This document shows, piece after piece, positions 1 to 13,100 of a DNA stretch of 64,000 nt. Position 1 is the first letter of the stretch; every line of letters starts with the position of its first letter. Both the position numbers and the translations under genes were made by a program. Origin of the DNA: Microplitis mediator (lineage: Eukaryota > Arthropoda > Insecta > Hymenoptera > Braconidae); contig NC_079973.1 of assembly GCF_029852145.1 (NCBI RefSeq), forward strand, positions 5,022,001 through 5,086,000. The letters run 5' to 3'. Under the pieces are notes generated by a model. That model saw only the letters and a list, made by a program, of their open reading frames with translations. It was not told where the DNA came from and searched no databases.

Positions 1-845
1 TCCCACGCTTTACCCTGGGGCTAAAATTTCACGAGAATTAGGATATTGGATCGGAATATATCTATATATATATATATATATATGGACAATACCAAGGTTC
101 GGAAATTTGTTTTTATGGAATGCAAAAAAAAGAAAGTTGAGGAATTCTTAAGCTCAATAAAATTTTATTTTACCTGTGCTATAAAAATCAAGTGACCTCG
201 GCCTTAGGTTTTTGTTTGTTAAACTTTTTTTTTCCGCTGCTGTGCAGAAAATTTATGAGGATTAAAAAAAATTTTTTTCCTTCTGGAGCTTAAATATACT
301 ATGTGTGTTTAAGTATAAAATCCGTATAAAATACCGAGGATACAAAGTAGATATAGTTGTCAAGGTGGTACACAATAGATACAATAGACGAGGGTAGAAA
401 ATGAATTTTTAAAAAAAATTATGCATGCGAATTTTCGAGTATGATTAAGATCTTGTTGTGAAACATTTTTAACGAGATTTCATTCCCGGTTGACACTTGT
501 GTGTCGTCAACTTTGTTGTCGTCATTGTACGTTGTTGCGTCATCGCTATTATACTCGTTCATCTAAAGCAATAGTTATTATTTGTTTTTAATATTATTAT
601 AGTATATATTTTATTCAAGACGCGAGAACGCGTAGTCTTCACATTGTAACAGCCCAGCGTGAGATTTTTTAATAAACCGAGAACAAAAAAATTACATACC
701 TGACAGTTGCATGCAATGCACTACTGTATTTTTTGTTTAAATTTTTTTTCTATACAACAATAAAAAATCAAATTATCCTGATATATTTTGCACACTTTTT
801 GTGATAAAATAAAAGATTTTTCAAAAATTATTTCAAAACTAAAGA
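1..845. other. AT-rich non-coding, presumed spen intron
   Basis: No coding signal. A short TA repeat lies at about 61-82. Confidence 0.5.
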
Positions 846-1516
846 CCTGCATGAAAATATCATATATGGTAAACATATATTAAAAAATATATGTTACAGA
901 TATAAATATATATGTGACAATACATGAAATCTTATATAGAACTATATATAGATTTTGGCCGATTTTATTATATTTCTATATATATTTTCTCTTATATGAT
1001 TTCATATATTTCCGTATAACTTCAATGTATTCAAAAATAAATGTTATTTATATATGAAAACAAATAAGAATACATATATAATTCATCATTATATGGCACG
1101 ATATATGTACCATGTATTTTACCTTTATAAATTTTTGTATATTTTTCGATATATAGAACCATATAAGTCTCCCCATATATGTAAGAATAAATAAAATCTA
1201 TTCTTTTCGGTCTTCCTCTCTCTGTTATAAGATTCAAACATTGTGTTCAAAATATATATATATATATATATGTGTGCTAGCTTACAAATTTACATATATA
1301 ATTATTAATATATGTAATACATACATGTGCTAACTTATAAGTTTACATATATGATTATAAATATATATAATACATGTATTAACTTATAAGCTTACATATA
1401 TAATTAATTATATTAAAACTTACTATATTATATATAAGAAAATATATATCGTTTTTGGCCACTTATATGGTCCCATATTGATTATATATTTATCATATAT
1501 GGTATTTTCATGCGGG
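846..1516. repeat. family F1, about 670-bp element with terminal inverted repeats
   Basis: The left end is CCTGCATGAAAATATCATAT and the right end, reversed, is CCCGCATGAAAATACCATAT. The arms are imperfect beyond 30 bp. A TA microsatellite (about 1252-1271) lies inside. The right 270 bp is repeated nearly unchanged at 24952-25263. No coding capacity is seen. Confidence 0.7.
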
Positions 1517-2166
1517 GCACTTTAAAAAATATCTACTCATGATCATAAGATCATAGACCGCCTGCGTATATATTTAGCAATTACGAATTTAAAAAAAATT
1601 TAAACATAAAAAAGAAGGAAGTCGTTCGTCGACTCCGTGTGATCTTACTTATACTTTAAATAAAGTAATATCTTCAAAAATATATCCGGCAAAGCTTGTA
1701 GTCATCCGGCCAATGTTTTATTATTTCATTCATTATTAATTTTTACGATGTCATTAAATCATTCTTATTCTTATTCTACTCCTATTTCTTCTTCTCATTC
1801 TCCTTACTAAACATTATTCTTTTATACATACGGTTTTTTTTCTACCATTCATTTATACAAATGTATTAAGTTCGCAAAAAGTCACGTTCTGTTTCCTGTT
1901 TGTTTCTTTTCTTTTCTTTTCTTTTATATACTTGCAGTGTCTTAAGAAAGATCGCACCTTTTTTTTTTTTTTTTTTTTTTTTTTTACTATTTCAGTAAAG
2001 TCTAGTATAATATAAGTAAAGGTAAAGTCTAGTTCAGTGACATCATCTTTTAATATATGAGCCTTTATAAGTTATATTCATGAAACTCTTGAATACACAA
2101 AACACAACTGCTCTAGCATATTATTATCATTATTATATATATTTATATATATTGTACAAAAAAATA
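1517..2166. other. AT-rich non-coding with poly-T
   Basis: TTTTC repeats lie at about 1907-1925 and a poly-T run at about 1960-1985. There is no gene signal. Confidence 0.5.
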
Positions 2167-2454
2167 CACTGTAAAAAATCGGGAGTGAATTTGGATTTTT
2201 TTTTATCAAAATTTACTCCGTTACTCAGAGATCCAGAGTTTAAAAAAAAATCAATCCGCATATGGGGTAAATAGGAATTTTTTTTAGCGGAGTCAATTAG
2301 GAGTAGAGTAGATTTTATATAAATCTGCATCCACTTGGATCCACAGTTTTAATGTTAAAATAAACTCCTCTTCAAAGTAAATTCCACTCCCAGAGGATTA
2401 AATTTAAAAAAAAATCATCTACTCCGTATTCACTGTGCAAAATTTTGTACAGCA
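2167..2454. repeat. family C1, MITE-like element with GGAGTGAAT motifs
   Basis: It starts TA|CACTGTAAAAAATCGGGAG. Many forward and reversed copies of GGAGTGAAT/ATTCACTCC lie inside. The right end is degraded near TTTTGTACAG. Related copies lie at 24784, 27911 and 41986. Confidence 0.6.
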
Positions 2455-2463
2455 TACATGTGA

Positions 2464-2773
2464 CCCGGGTAAAAAAATTTCAAACTAAAATAAATGAAAG
2501 TTTTCGTCAGTCGAAAAGAGGTCGACCTAAGGCCCAAGTAATGAACACAAGGCCGAAATTTGACCTCAAAAAGACCGCAAAATTGGCCACTAAATTGATA
2601 GTTGGACTATTTTCGACCTACTTGTGAAGAATAATCAAATTTCGGCATATTTTCAACCAATTTTCGGCCTCTTCAAATAAAATTCTCCTTCAGCAAAATT
2701 TTGACCAAATTTAGATCTCTTCGAATAAAATTCTATGGTTTCGGTCTAATTTCGGCTGAATTCTTTTACCCGG
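2464..2773. repeat. family M, inverted-repeat element, single copy seen
   Basis: The left end is CCCGGGTAAAAAAATTTC and the right end is GAATTCTTTTACCCGG. Inside, segments like GGCCTCTTCAAATAAAATTC repeat two to three times. No other copy is found in the window. Confidence 0.5.
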
Positions 2774-5772
2774 AGAATGTAATTTGACGTAAAAATATCT
2801 ACTACTATAATAAATGAAACCGAATCTTATGAATTTTAACATTTTGACCTCACTCGACATAAAATACCAAACGATACGGAAAGAGCAAAGACATCAGCAG
2901 CATAATCTCACATAATGTCACTAGTCCAATAAATATTCATAACTATTTACATCTTTATTTAATTTTCTAGTTCCCCAGATACTTCCACACAAATACATAA
3001 ATAGTTGGGGTTCGCAAGTAGCATTCGAATCTAATATTAATATTCGATCAGAAATTCAAATTGAATTATTTCTACATTTTTGAATCATTTAATTCGAATT
3101 CAAATTCAAATTCAAAATATCTTAACTCACATGTGATGAGGTATCAAAATCTACACAATTCGAATTTTCGATTCGTTTTCCAAAATCCAAAGTCATAATT
3201 TCCAATAATTCGCATACTTCTATAAAAACAAATTTTTTTTTGAAATTCCCAGTGACTTTTTCTTACATTTCTCGTATCGCGACGACTTCCATTTTATTTA
3301 ATTTCGCTGTCTGTGCGTCTACGTATGCTCTTATCCTCCCTTAACACTTTTGCACTCCTCAAGTGTTATATAGTGAAGCTTCTCTTTTTCAGTACAGACG
3401 TGGTTCTTGTTCCCTACACACTAGACTGAACTCTCTGCTCTCTGTACTCTGTCAAGTGACTTTCAAAGGTTAAACGTGTCTCGCACGTTCTGCTTAAAAA
3501 AATGAGCAGTCATTCGTAATTATTATATATTTACATACATGCTGAATTTTTTAATTTCATTTCAAATAAAAATTATTCACTACAGTCATTATCAAAATTT
3601 TTGATCTTTTATTTATTTAAGTAATTTGTGGATACGACAGCTCTATTTATTTTTTTTTTTATATCGATCACTGATAGCTGACAGTATAAATAGCTAAATT
3701 ATTGAGCTATAGACATAGAAGATTTGCACATACATACATTTGTCTTTATTTCTGTCTCTGTTAGTCTCCATTCGCGTTTTCTCTCTACATACTGTACACA
3801 TCGAAACGTTTAGCTGTCGTCGTTGTTCACCGCGAACGTGCGCCACTACCAGCTGACCGTGACACGCTTTAGCCTCGGGTATACATATATTTATATATAT
3901 CTATACATATAAATATATATACATTCGTATCTCTGATGGTGAGAGACAAGAGTGCGATCAATGGCCGCAGAAATATTAAAAAAAATTTATTATTTTTAAT
4001 ATCATTTATTTTTTAAATTACCAATGACTCAGATATTTGTAACATTCATTTTATTTATTAACTTTTTTTTGCAAAAGAACTTGATATGATGATTGATGCT
4101 AAAATAATATAATTGCGTAAATAATCAAATTGGCAATTTTTATAGGACATGAAATAGCGTGACTGAAAAATAAATTTGTGTTACTGTATATGCATATTTG
4201 ATGCAAGGTTATTGCACGGATTCAAATTCATTTAAATAATAAATTTATAATTATTATTAAATTTTTTATCATTAATTTTTTTTCCGCCCAAGTCTATAGT
4301 TCATTTGAAAGTTTATTTTTACATACTCGTTTATAAATTGATAAGAAATAAATGTACAAAGAAAATAATGTTCAGTGCAAAGTTCATAGGAATGTACTTG
4401 ATATATAATAATTTAATATTTATCAGTATGGATGTGTATTGTTTTTATTACGAAATATACTAATTACGAATGGCAATTTTCTCTTTTAAGGCTTCTTGCA
4501 TAGTTAATTTGCTATCGTTAAGTAATCATTGATCTAATGATGTAATTACGACATCTTCGCTAATTTATTCGCAACATCCGTCAATAATAATTAACATTAA
4601 ATTATATTTTTAATTTGAATTATATATATACATATCTATACAAAATAAACTTATGTCATTGAATAATTAAGTTATTCAATTTTTTGAATATTCACAAACT
4701 CACGATCGTTTATTTATGCAATTTTTTTTATTTTTTTTTTTCTTAAAATCTTTTTTTGATTAAATAACATTTTTTTAAAAGTTATTTTTGATGTCAGCAT
4801 CAATTATTTCAATTAAAAATAAATCAATCAGTCCAATAGGTTAAATCGATACTCAGTAAATAATAAATTAATTTTTTTACGTCACAAGTTAAATTAAAGA
4901 ATAATTAATTTTAAAATTCAAAATTTATAACTGAGTCAATTTTTTTTTTTTTCATCAGGAAATTAATATTAATACCCTTTGAATTATTTATTTAACGCGT
5001 CTATGAAAAATTAGCATACACGTGACACAGCGAACTTTAATTTAAAAAACGCACTCAATTTCATAAATTAAAGAAAAAAAATCAGTGACTTTATGATAAA
5101 TCATTAATAGGAATTTGATTTTTGAAAAATTTAACGACAGTTCATGTAAAAAATAAATAAAATAAAATGATAGCACCGAAAAAACCGCAGCAATGCGGGA
5201 AAATTACATCCAGATATGGATTAAATTGCAAAAATAATTATTCCTATTAATTTAACAAAAATTATATATAATTTCAAGTTTGGTTACACTTAAATGCAAA
5301 AAATGTCTATACATATATTTAGAACGCGTAATTTTCTATTAAAAATATTTGAAATGTTTGAAAAATGAATAAAACGGATGTTCAATAAACGATTGAACTC
5401 GATTACGAATCGTAAACACTTGCAAGTGTTATTATATGTGTATGTGTACATATAGATACTAGAATAATGTGTATTAACATTAAAGTCTATACGCAATGAG
5501 GCCGCGGTTGGTTATCGTTGTACGTATTTGTATAACGAGTCCTCGGACTTAATCGTAATGCGTAAGTATCCACAAGGCCGTAACTTGTTATCGTTTATAT
5601 ATTTCATTATTTTCATTATTAATATATAATAATGTGTAATATATAAATATCGTGATATATCAGCGTTAATAATCCGGATTTAAATTATCGAAATTTTAAT
5701 TGGAATTGCAATTGAATAAAATATTAATTTAATTTCTACGGGTTACCAAAATTGTCGATAAATTTTTTACTA
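2774..5772. other. non-coding, AT-rich with two GC-balanced patches
   Basis: AATTCGAATTC-type repeats cluster at about 3030-3180. Positions 3280-3480 and 3750-3960 are more GC-balanced than their surroundings and could be regulatory. The rest shows no structure I can support. Confidence 0.4.
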
Positions 5773-5985
5773 TACGCGGATAATTTTTTAGTAAAAATTA
5801 CCCATAAAGTTTGGTACTGAGAAGACATATATGCAGGAACTAAATTTTTACGATGCTGTTAGTAAAAATGACACTTTATGTACATGCTATCGAGAACTAT
5901 ATTTTATACAATACATGGAAAAAAATTAGATATTTACTACATGTCCTGACGGTATTAAAATTTTTACTAAAAAATTATTTGCACA
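5773..5985. repeat. family E1, TA-flanked inverted-repeat element
   Basis: The arms are GGATAATTTTTTAGTAAAAA and its reverse near 5955-5980, with TA on each side. The interior (GTTTGGTACTG, TGCTATCGAG, ACATGTCCT) is shared in the same order with the copy at 47759-47974. Confidence 0.7.
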
Positions 5986-6143
5986 TATGGTAAAATTTTG
6001 AATTCAAAACAATTTAGGATTTTTAGTTTTAATTTTTCAACTTTAAAATATTTTGAAATAATTCAAAATTGTCAACGTAAAGTTCAGCTCTTTAGTTAGC
6101 GATCAAAAAAATTTCATAATTATGATTATTAATTAATGATGTA

Positions 6144-6348
6144 CCTGAATATCGGAACGTTTTTCACGCAAAGAAAATGAAAATAATTTATGCAATTTGA
6201 CTCTAAAGATGATTTAAGGGGTAGTTAGGGGTGGTCTGCAATTTTCAACTGACGTGCGAAACATTTTCGAAATTTAGATCCAGTAAATTTTTTTACTTCT
6301 CATTTCATTTTTTTTATCTTCGTTCCGCGAAATATTCTGATCTTCAGG
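6144..6348. repeat. family A1, TA-flanked MITE-like element
   Basis: Bounded by TA|CCTGAATATCGGAACG and CTGATCTTCAGG|TA. It shares the internal ACGTGCGAAACATTT and TTTAGATCCAGTA motifs with copies at 19498, 29881 and 30211. Confidence 0.8.
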
Positions 6349-9300
6349 TACATAATTAATGAAAATTAATTAATTTTTTGAGAATGTACTAAACAAGAAA
6401 TTCAATATTCAAATTTCAAATTTGGTTATTGTGAATTTTTTTTTTTTTAATTTGAAAACGTTTAATTAAAAGTTTAAAATTTTCGACTTCAATTCGTAAT
6501 TTTATCATCATAAATATTTTCAAACGATTTTCTTATTACATGGGTATTAATTATTGCCTTTAGAATTATTCAATTGATATAAAAGTCTTATATTTTTTAC
6601 GAATTAGAAATTGAAATTTTTAAAACCTCAGTTCCACCGAGTTTTGATTTTTCTTTTATGATTTCCTGTCAAAAAAAAAAAATTTTTCTCATACTTTGTG
6701 GTAATCAGTTTCAGCTGTTATATATTTGCAATGACTGAGGAAAAATATTGTCCAACATTTAAGAAAAAACGAAAATAAAAAAAAAAGATAAGAGAAGGAT
6801 CTCTCGTTAAATCTGCATGCTTCAGCACACTTCCTGCGTTCTTAAAATGTAAATTATGCAAACCAAAACACACCCGGCGACACGCTTTGAATATTCGCGG
6901 GATTTCTTTAGCTTTTGTATACTTGTATAAAGGATAAATGTATATATATATGTACAAATACATGCACATATATTTCTTGACGTACAACACCAGCAGTACA
7001 GTAGACTGGTTAGTTTTATACATAGACATCCGGGCAAAATGTATAGCAATGTTTAAATAGCCTTTGCTGGCGACTAGATCGTTGAAAAAGTTGACATGTT
7101 CAAGAGTCCATGACGTCAGAGAGAATAATGCCCGTATTCGTAACATTAATGCGGTTTTAGTCGGTTATACTATACGTGAAAATAGTACTCGGAATTTAAT
7201 CTAATGTATAAATCTGTCAGTGAAAAATTACATAAGTTTAAAATCTCAAATCGGATTCAAATTTTTTTACGCGCGGAAAATTATTGGATTTTATTTATCG
7301 CAACGTTTTTTTGTTGAATGATTAATGGAGTTTTAATTGTTGTATAAAAAAAGAAAAAAAATCATTTGAAATATCGTTTTAAATCTACAAAGTTAGATAA
7401 TAGTCTTATGCAATGAATTCTGTTGAACGTCATCGTCAAAACGATTTAATGAAACTTAACTAATCAAAGAATCTTTTCAAATATTTATACAATTGACATC
7501 AAATATATTTATTTCCAAGGTTAAATAATTATTTGTAATTTTATTTTTTATTGTTTCATGTCACGATATTTGATAATTTTTAGTACTGCGGAATAACTTT
7601 TTTTTTTTAAATTCTAGATACAAAAAAATTTTGCGGTAATAATGATTTGTTTCAGTAAAAAATTTTGATCTTAAATTATTTTGAGCGGGAATGATATTTG
7701 AAAATTTGTATTTTTAGACCAAGTGATTATTAGTTTGAAACTGATCTTGGGTAACATATTATTATTAGAAGTAAGAGTAAAAAAAAAAGTTGGTTTGATT
7801 TTAAAAATATATAAACATTTTAAAAATAATAATTTGTATTTGAATTTCTGTTTAAAATTCATTTAATTGTTTACGATGAACAATTTTTGCAACGTTTCAA
7901 ATTTAACTTCTACATTGCAAATAATCAGCGCAATGTTTTTGTAGTACACGAGTCGTAAATTAAAACGCTGCAAAAAAGTGTTGCAAGAGAGCGTTAAAAT
8001 TGCGTTTAATTATTGCGATAAATATTTTTTTTGCAAATTAAGAAATTACTTTACTTGCTGCTAATAACAAAAATGATCATTTTCACGTCAAATTAGAGTT
8101 TTTTGTTGATTTATTCTGTGATTTATTCCATATAAAAATCATTTCTTTTTTTCAAATAAAACCATACGTTGGCTAACAAATAAACAAAAATTTAAGATCG
8201 GAAAATCCAAAAATTTTTTTCTAATTCAGTTTTGATGATTTGATTTGGCCGAGTGCTCTAAAGTATATTCCTTCCGATCAAATTTTCAAATTAATGATTT
8301 AAAAAAAAATTTTAGGAATCGACTGCGAATTTCAGAAACCAGTAAAGCAAAATGTCAAAGAGAATTTTTTTTTTAAACTATAGTTCTTTTGTATATCATC
8401 CCAGTTTTTTTTTGTATGAAAATGTATTTCATTAAACAATACATCATATTAAAATTTAATATGTTCATTGTTTTATATTACAAATTTGAAACAAAGTAAA
8501 AATTTTTCTCTTCCTGGGTTTTGACTTTGACATCCGTGTTATTGTTTAAATTTTAAATGAAATGTATTTCGAGCCTTTCAGTTTTTTATTTAAAAAATTA
8601 TGAATGTCAATTAATTATAGAATTGAAAAAAATTCTTTTTCAAATTCAACAAAAAAAAAATGATATATTTTTCGGTCTATTATATTTTAAATATCAAAAT
8701 TTATGACAGCTAAAAAAAAAAATTTCAAATTGAAATATAAAATTTTTGTAATTTAAAAATAAAAAATAAATGAAAATTGATTGACGTTTTGTGAATATGC
8801 ATTAAAAAATGCATTTGACGTTTAAATGAGTATTTGATTATTCAAAATTTTAATTACACACATTACATTGTTACAATTAAAATTTACAGCTGTATTGTAT
8901 TTTAAAAACAATGGACACTTTATTATTTTATCCTACTCATATTATTATAAAAGTTAATTGTGCAGCCGTCGTTAAATTTTCCATCTGTTAAACTGTCCAG
9001 ATTATTTCCATTTAATTTTCATTTTATTATTCTTTTTATTTTATTTTTATTTTTATTTATCTCTTCTTTTTAATTGAATTTAAATTACCAGCGCAGTGGC
9101 TCGTGCTGCAAAATTAAATGTAAAAAAAAAAAATAAATTAAAATAAAAGTGTTAGCAGGTGTAGATCGTCGTGTATACTCACATGTGGTAGATCGAGAGA
9201 AGATACTTAGCATTTATTTTCTCTTAACCGTCTTGAAAAGCACCTGCAGCTGTATATAAAGTTACGATTGTTGTATTATATTTTTTAAAAGCCACATGGA

Positions 9301-11003
9301 ATTTAAAAAGAAAAAAAATATAAATACAAAAGACTATAGGAGAATAAGAAAATTAGTTTTTTAAATAGCTATATATTTTATTATTTTTTTTATGACTATG
9401 CGGGTGTAATCTGGTGTCGTTTGTACTTCAATTTGTCTAGAATGTTTCCTAAACAACACCTGCATAACAAAATCTATTAAATTTAATGATATTGAGATTT
9501 TTGTTTAAAATTATGTATCCAAAGTCCCATTAATCTAGAATTATTATATTTTTCAACGGTAGTGCAACAAATAAAAAAAAAAATAATAAATAAATCACGG
9601 GTCTAATAACGGATTACATAAATTTTTGTGTCATTTCAATGTGACCCGTTTGTAAAAGTTATTAACACAGTTTATGTCAAAATTTTAACGCACTGAAAAA
9701 TTTTCCTTTAAATTTAAAGCAAATTACTCGATGTTGTCAATGTAATGAATTTTCTGCATAAATAGATAATTTTTTCAATGGATGTTATTGCATTGGATAT
9801 TTTTCATGGATATTAATCATAGATATTTTTGCGTTGGATATTTTTATGATGGATATTCTGACAGGTCACCAAAAAAAAAATATAAAAAATAAATGCGTGT
9901 CACATGCATTCTAGTTTTATATTATTTTACATTGAAAGAGTTTCGAAAATAATGTGGGATAATAATCAGTCGATAGAATGAAAAAAAATTAACCGATCGA
10001 CGCAGTGAGGAAATTCTCATCGACTTTATATCGGGATGCCCAGACACATGTTTCTGTGAAGGATCTAGGATCGAAAGGATTTTTTTCCTCCATTATTCTA
10101 TCATATAGAGGAGATGAAATGTATCTGAAGTTTACTTCGAACACCTGATCGGCTGAAGAGTATAATAAAAATATGCATAATTAGAATATATTAACTGTAG
10201 GACAATGTGAAATGTTCATTTCAAAATTTCGTTTTCGATAGTGACGCTCAAATTAACCCAATAATTTTAGTAATTCACAAAACATAATATAAAATTTTGA
10301 TGTGGATACATATATGAGACAACTATAAACTATAAACTATGAACAAATATTAAATACAAGTAAAAATAATTTATTAATGTATACAGGCCAATGAAAACAA
10401 CATTTTAATTGTAATAGAAAAATATTAATATTTTTTCTATAAATATTAATAAAAGACAAGTATTTTAGCCCACGCTCTTCTGCTTTTATTCGCAACTGTT
10501 AACCGTGCGTAACGAGAGATCTTGTTGTCTTTACGCTCGAGATCCGTCGTAGCACCTTTCATTGTTTGCAGGTCGTTCGTCCCGTATTTCTTTCTCTTAA
10601 TGTCGATGGAATCGTAAATATCCGGCTTTCTCAGTACTCCTTTACCTTATTACTCCTCATAATAAACTTACCTGTGCCATTAAATTAAAAAAACTAAAAA
10701 AAATTATTAAATAATCTATTTTCAAAGACCACTTACTTTCCAGAAAATTTTTTTTTTCTTTTTTCAAGTGATTATACAATCAGAAATTCATTAGATCTAT
10801 TTATATAATTATAATTACTTATTTTTTTACTTGAAAATAATTAACTTTTTTTTATAAAATTGGAAATAAATATTCTCTAAACATGAATTAGTGAAAATAT
10901 AAAATAAAATATAAAAATATAAAATTCCAAAAAGTGGTTCGATTGACACTCCGAATAAGTAAATATTCGCTTCTTTCACTTATTCATATTTAGAGAATAT
11001 ATA
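6349..11003. other. non-coding AT-rich stretch
   Basis: No gene or clear repeat family. Positions 10465-10640 are more GC-balanced and could be regulatory. The minus-strand reading frame at 6718-7146 is low-complexity and is not supported. Confidence 0.4.
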
Positions 11004-11183
11004 CACAGAAAAAAATGATGTCTCGAAATCTGAATGAAATGAAAACAAAAATTTTCTCATTTCTTGGCTCAAAAATTTTATTTTTCCCTTAAGAAAATTT
11101 TTTCTCGCCCCAAGAAAATTTTCGTCTTCACTTCATACTGCAAAAAATTTTTTGCGACAAGTAAAAATCCTTTTTTTTTTATG
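11004..11183. repeat. family D1, TA-flanked element with CACAGAAAAAA end
   Basis: It starts TA|CACAGAAAAAAATG and ends near ATG|TA. The interior is rich in TTGCGCC/TCGCCCCAAGAAAATTTT-type motifs shared with copies at 22103, 29786, 41763, 43510 and 47577. Confidence 0.7.
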
Positions 11184-12523
11184 TATGAAAAAGAAACATT
11201 TTTTTAAAAATATGAAACTATCGCCGCCATTAATTTTTGTACTACAGAAATATTGAAAAAGAATACATTGTCAATATTTACTTATTTTTACAACAAAATG
11301 TCCATAAATATACAATCTATTGATTTGAATCTGTACCAAAATCACATGTAAATGCATAAGTTTCCAAATTTTCATATATTTAATTGTAATTATGTTTCTT
11401 ATTTCAGATTAATGTCGGCGATAGTAAATTTCAAAATAATTTTTTTGTTTTCTTATCAACTCAGACATCGACTTTTTAAATTTTCCTTTCCTTTATTTTT
11501 GACAGTCAACTCAAATAACATAAATGTCTTAAATTACTTAATGGCCGCAAAAAAAAGTTAATTGGTTGTAATCGTAGGCACAAAAAAACGCGTATCTTAT
11601 TTACGCTAAGATCTCTACTCATTTATTTATTTATTTTTTTTTTCAAACTTAATTTCTTATAACGACATAATTAAATTTTTTTTTACTTCTAATCTAAAAT
11701 AATTTGCCATCCACTTTTAAATGGAGTGATCATAATAATTAGTGTAATTGCTTCCATGATAAAAAACGAAATTAAAATTAACATTTACATTCATTTAAAA
11801 AAATTTTTTATCAAACGATTGTTTGAACGAATTTTTTTTTATAATTAATCTCTTATTTTTACTGTATCAAAATAGTTTTTTTTTTTTTAATTATCATTAA
11901 TTTAGATAAATATTTTTTATTTTTAATTAGATATTTTTATTTTCATTACTCAATAAAATCATATGTTTATAAAATATCTATAGCAAATATCTCGGTTACA
12001 TAAAAATAATAATTTTATATTTTTATCATAACTTGTAATGCCAATAAATTATTCAAACGTTCAATTCCAATAGCTGACGTAGGATTTAACGATCTGTACA
12101 ATACACCAAGTTATCGAACTTGGATTTATTATTATTATAATTATATAATTTATATTATTATTATTAAGCTTCAGGTCACGGATTAGTAATCGTTTATCTT
12201 GCCAGATCTGAATAAATAATATGCTCTAAGAGTTTATAGTTTCGACTTAACGTTACCGCTCATTTTATATATATATTTATACAATTAAATCTCATTAGAT
12301 AAATACCGTTATAAAAAATTTTCTATCTCTATTTTATTATTTTATAACATTGTATTCTTAATATAAAAAAAATATATATAATACTTAAATAAAATTATCC
12401 AACCATTTTAAATATACATTATATTTGCGATATATTTTTTCTTCTACCTTATTGTAATATTTTATTTTTATGTTATGTATAATTTTTTTTTAAAGTTCAG
12501 CTTAAATTAATCTACTGATTCTA
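11184..12523. other. non-coding AT-rich stretch
   Basis: I see homopolymer runs and TTA/ATT repeats only. Confidence 0.4.
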
Positions 12524-12726
12524 TGATCCTGAAGTTAGCAGACAATTCAAAATTTTCGGATTTTTTTTTAAACAAAATATTTACAAAAAAAAATAAAAAA
12601 TAAAAATATGCACATGTAGAAAATTTAAAAAACTACAGGTGCAATTTTTTCAAATATTTTTTTTTTAAATTTACCGTCTAAAAAAAAGTCCAAAAATTAT
12701 TTGACGTCGGCTCACTTCAGGATCAT
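12524..12726. repeat. family B1, short inverted-repeat element
   Basis: It opens GATCCTGAAGTTAGCAGAC and closes GACGTCGGCTCACTTCAGGA. The central motif ACATGTAGAAAATT, followed by CTACAGGTGCAATTTTTT, is shared by all six copies (12524, 21248, 26357, 42440, 43574, 53290). Confidence 0.8.
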
Positions 12727-12944
12727 CAAATTCTTTTATAATTGGTATAATTATACGTTATTAATATTATATATTTTGAACTTGTGAAAATGAAACAAAG
12801 TGATACATATTATCAATTATTTTCGAAATCAATAAACTTATCATCACAACTTTTAGTGAACGATTATCGGTACACTCATGAGCTTAAAAAAAAAATTAAT
12901 CATAGTTAATTATCAACATTATTCTCCAAATTTGAATTTTCTTT

Positions 12945-13100
12945 TGGGTAATGAGGGTTCCACCATTATATCTCCCCAGACGAAATCTCCCCAGGACCAA
13001 ATCTCTCCAGGACAAAATCTGTTTAGAAATTTTATCTTGGAGAGATTTTGTTGTAGGGAGATTTTGTCCAGAGAGATGAAGTCGTGTTACCGGTAATGAG
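12945..13100. repeat. small element of repeated and inverted GGGGAGATTTNGTC units
   Basis: The left half has three reversed units (AGACGAAATCTCCCC-like) and the right half has at least two forward units (AGATTTTGTC), so the sequence can fold back. No second copy is seen. Confidence 0.5.

Noticed and set aside
6718..7146. Minus-strand frame of 142 codons
   Set aside because: Includes a Tyr-Ile run from a TA repeat and shows no conserved motif.
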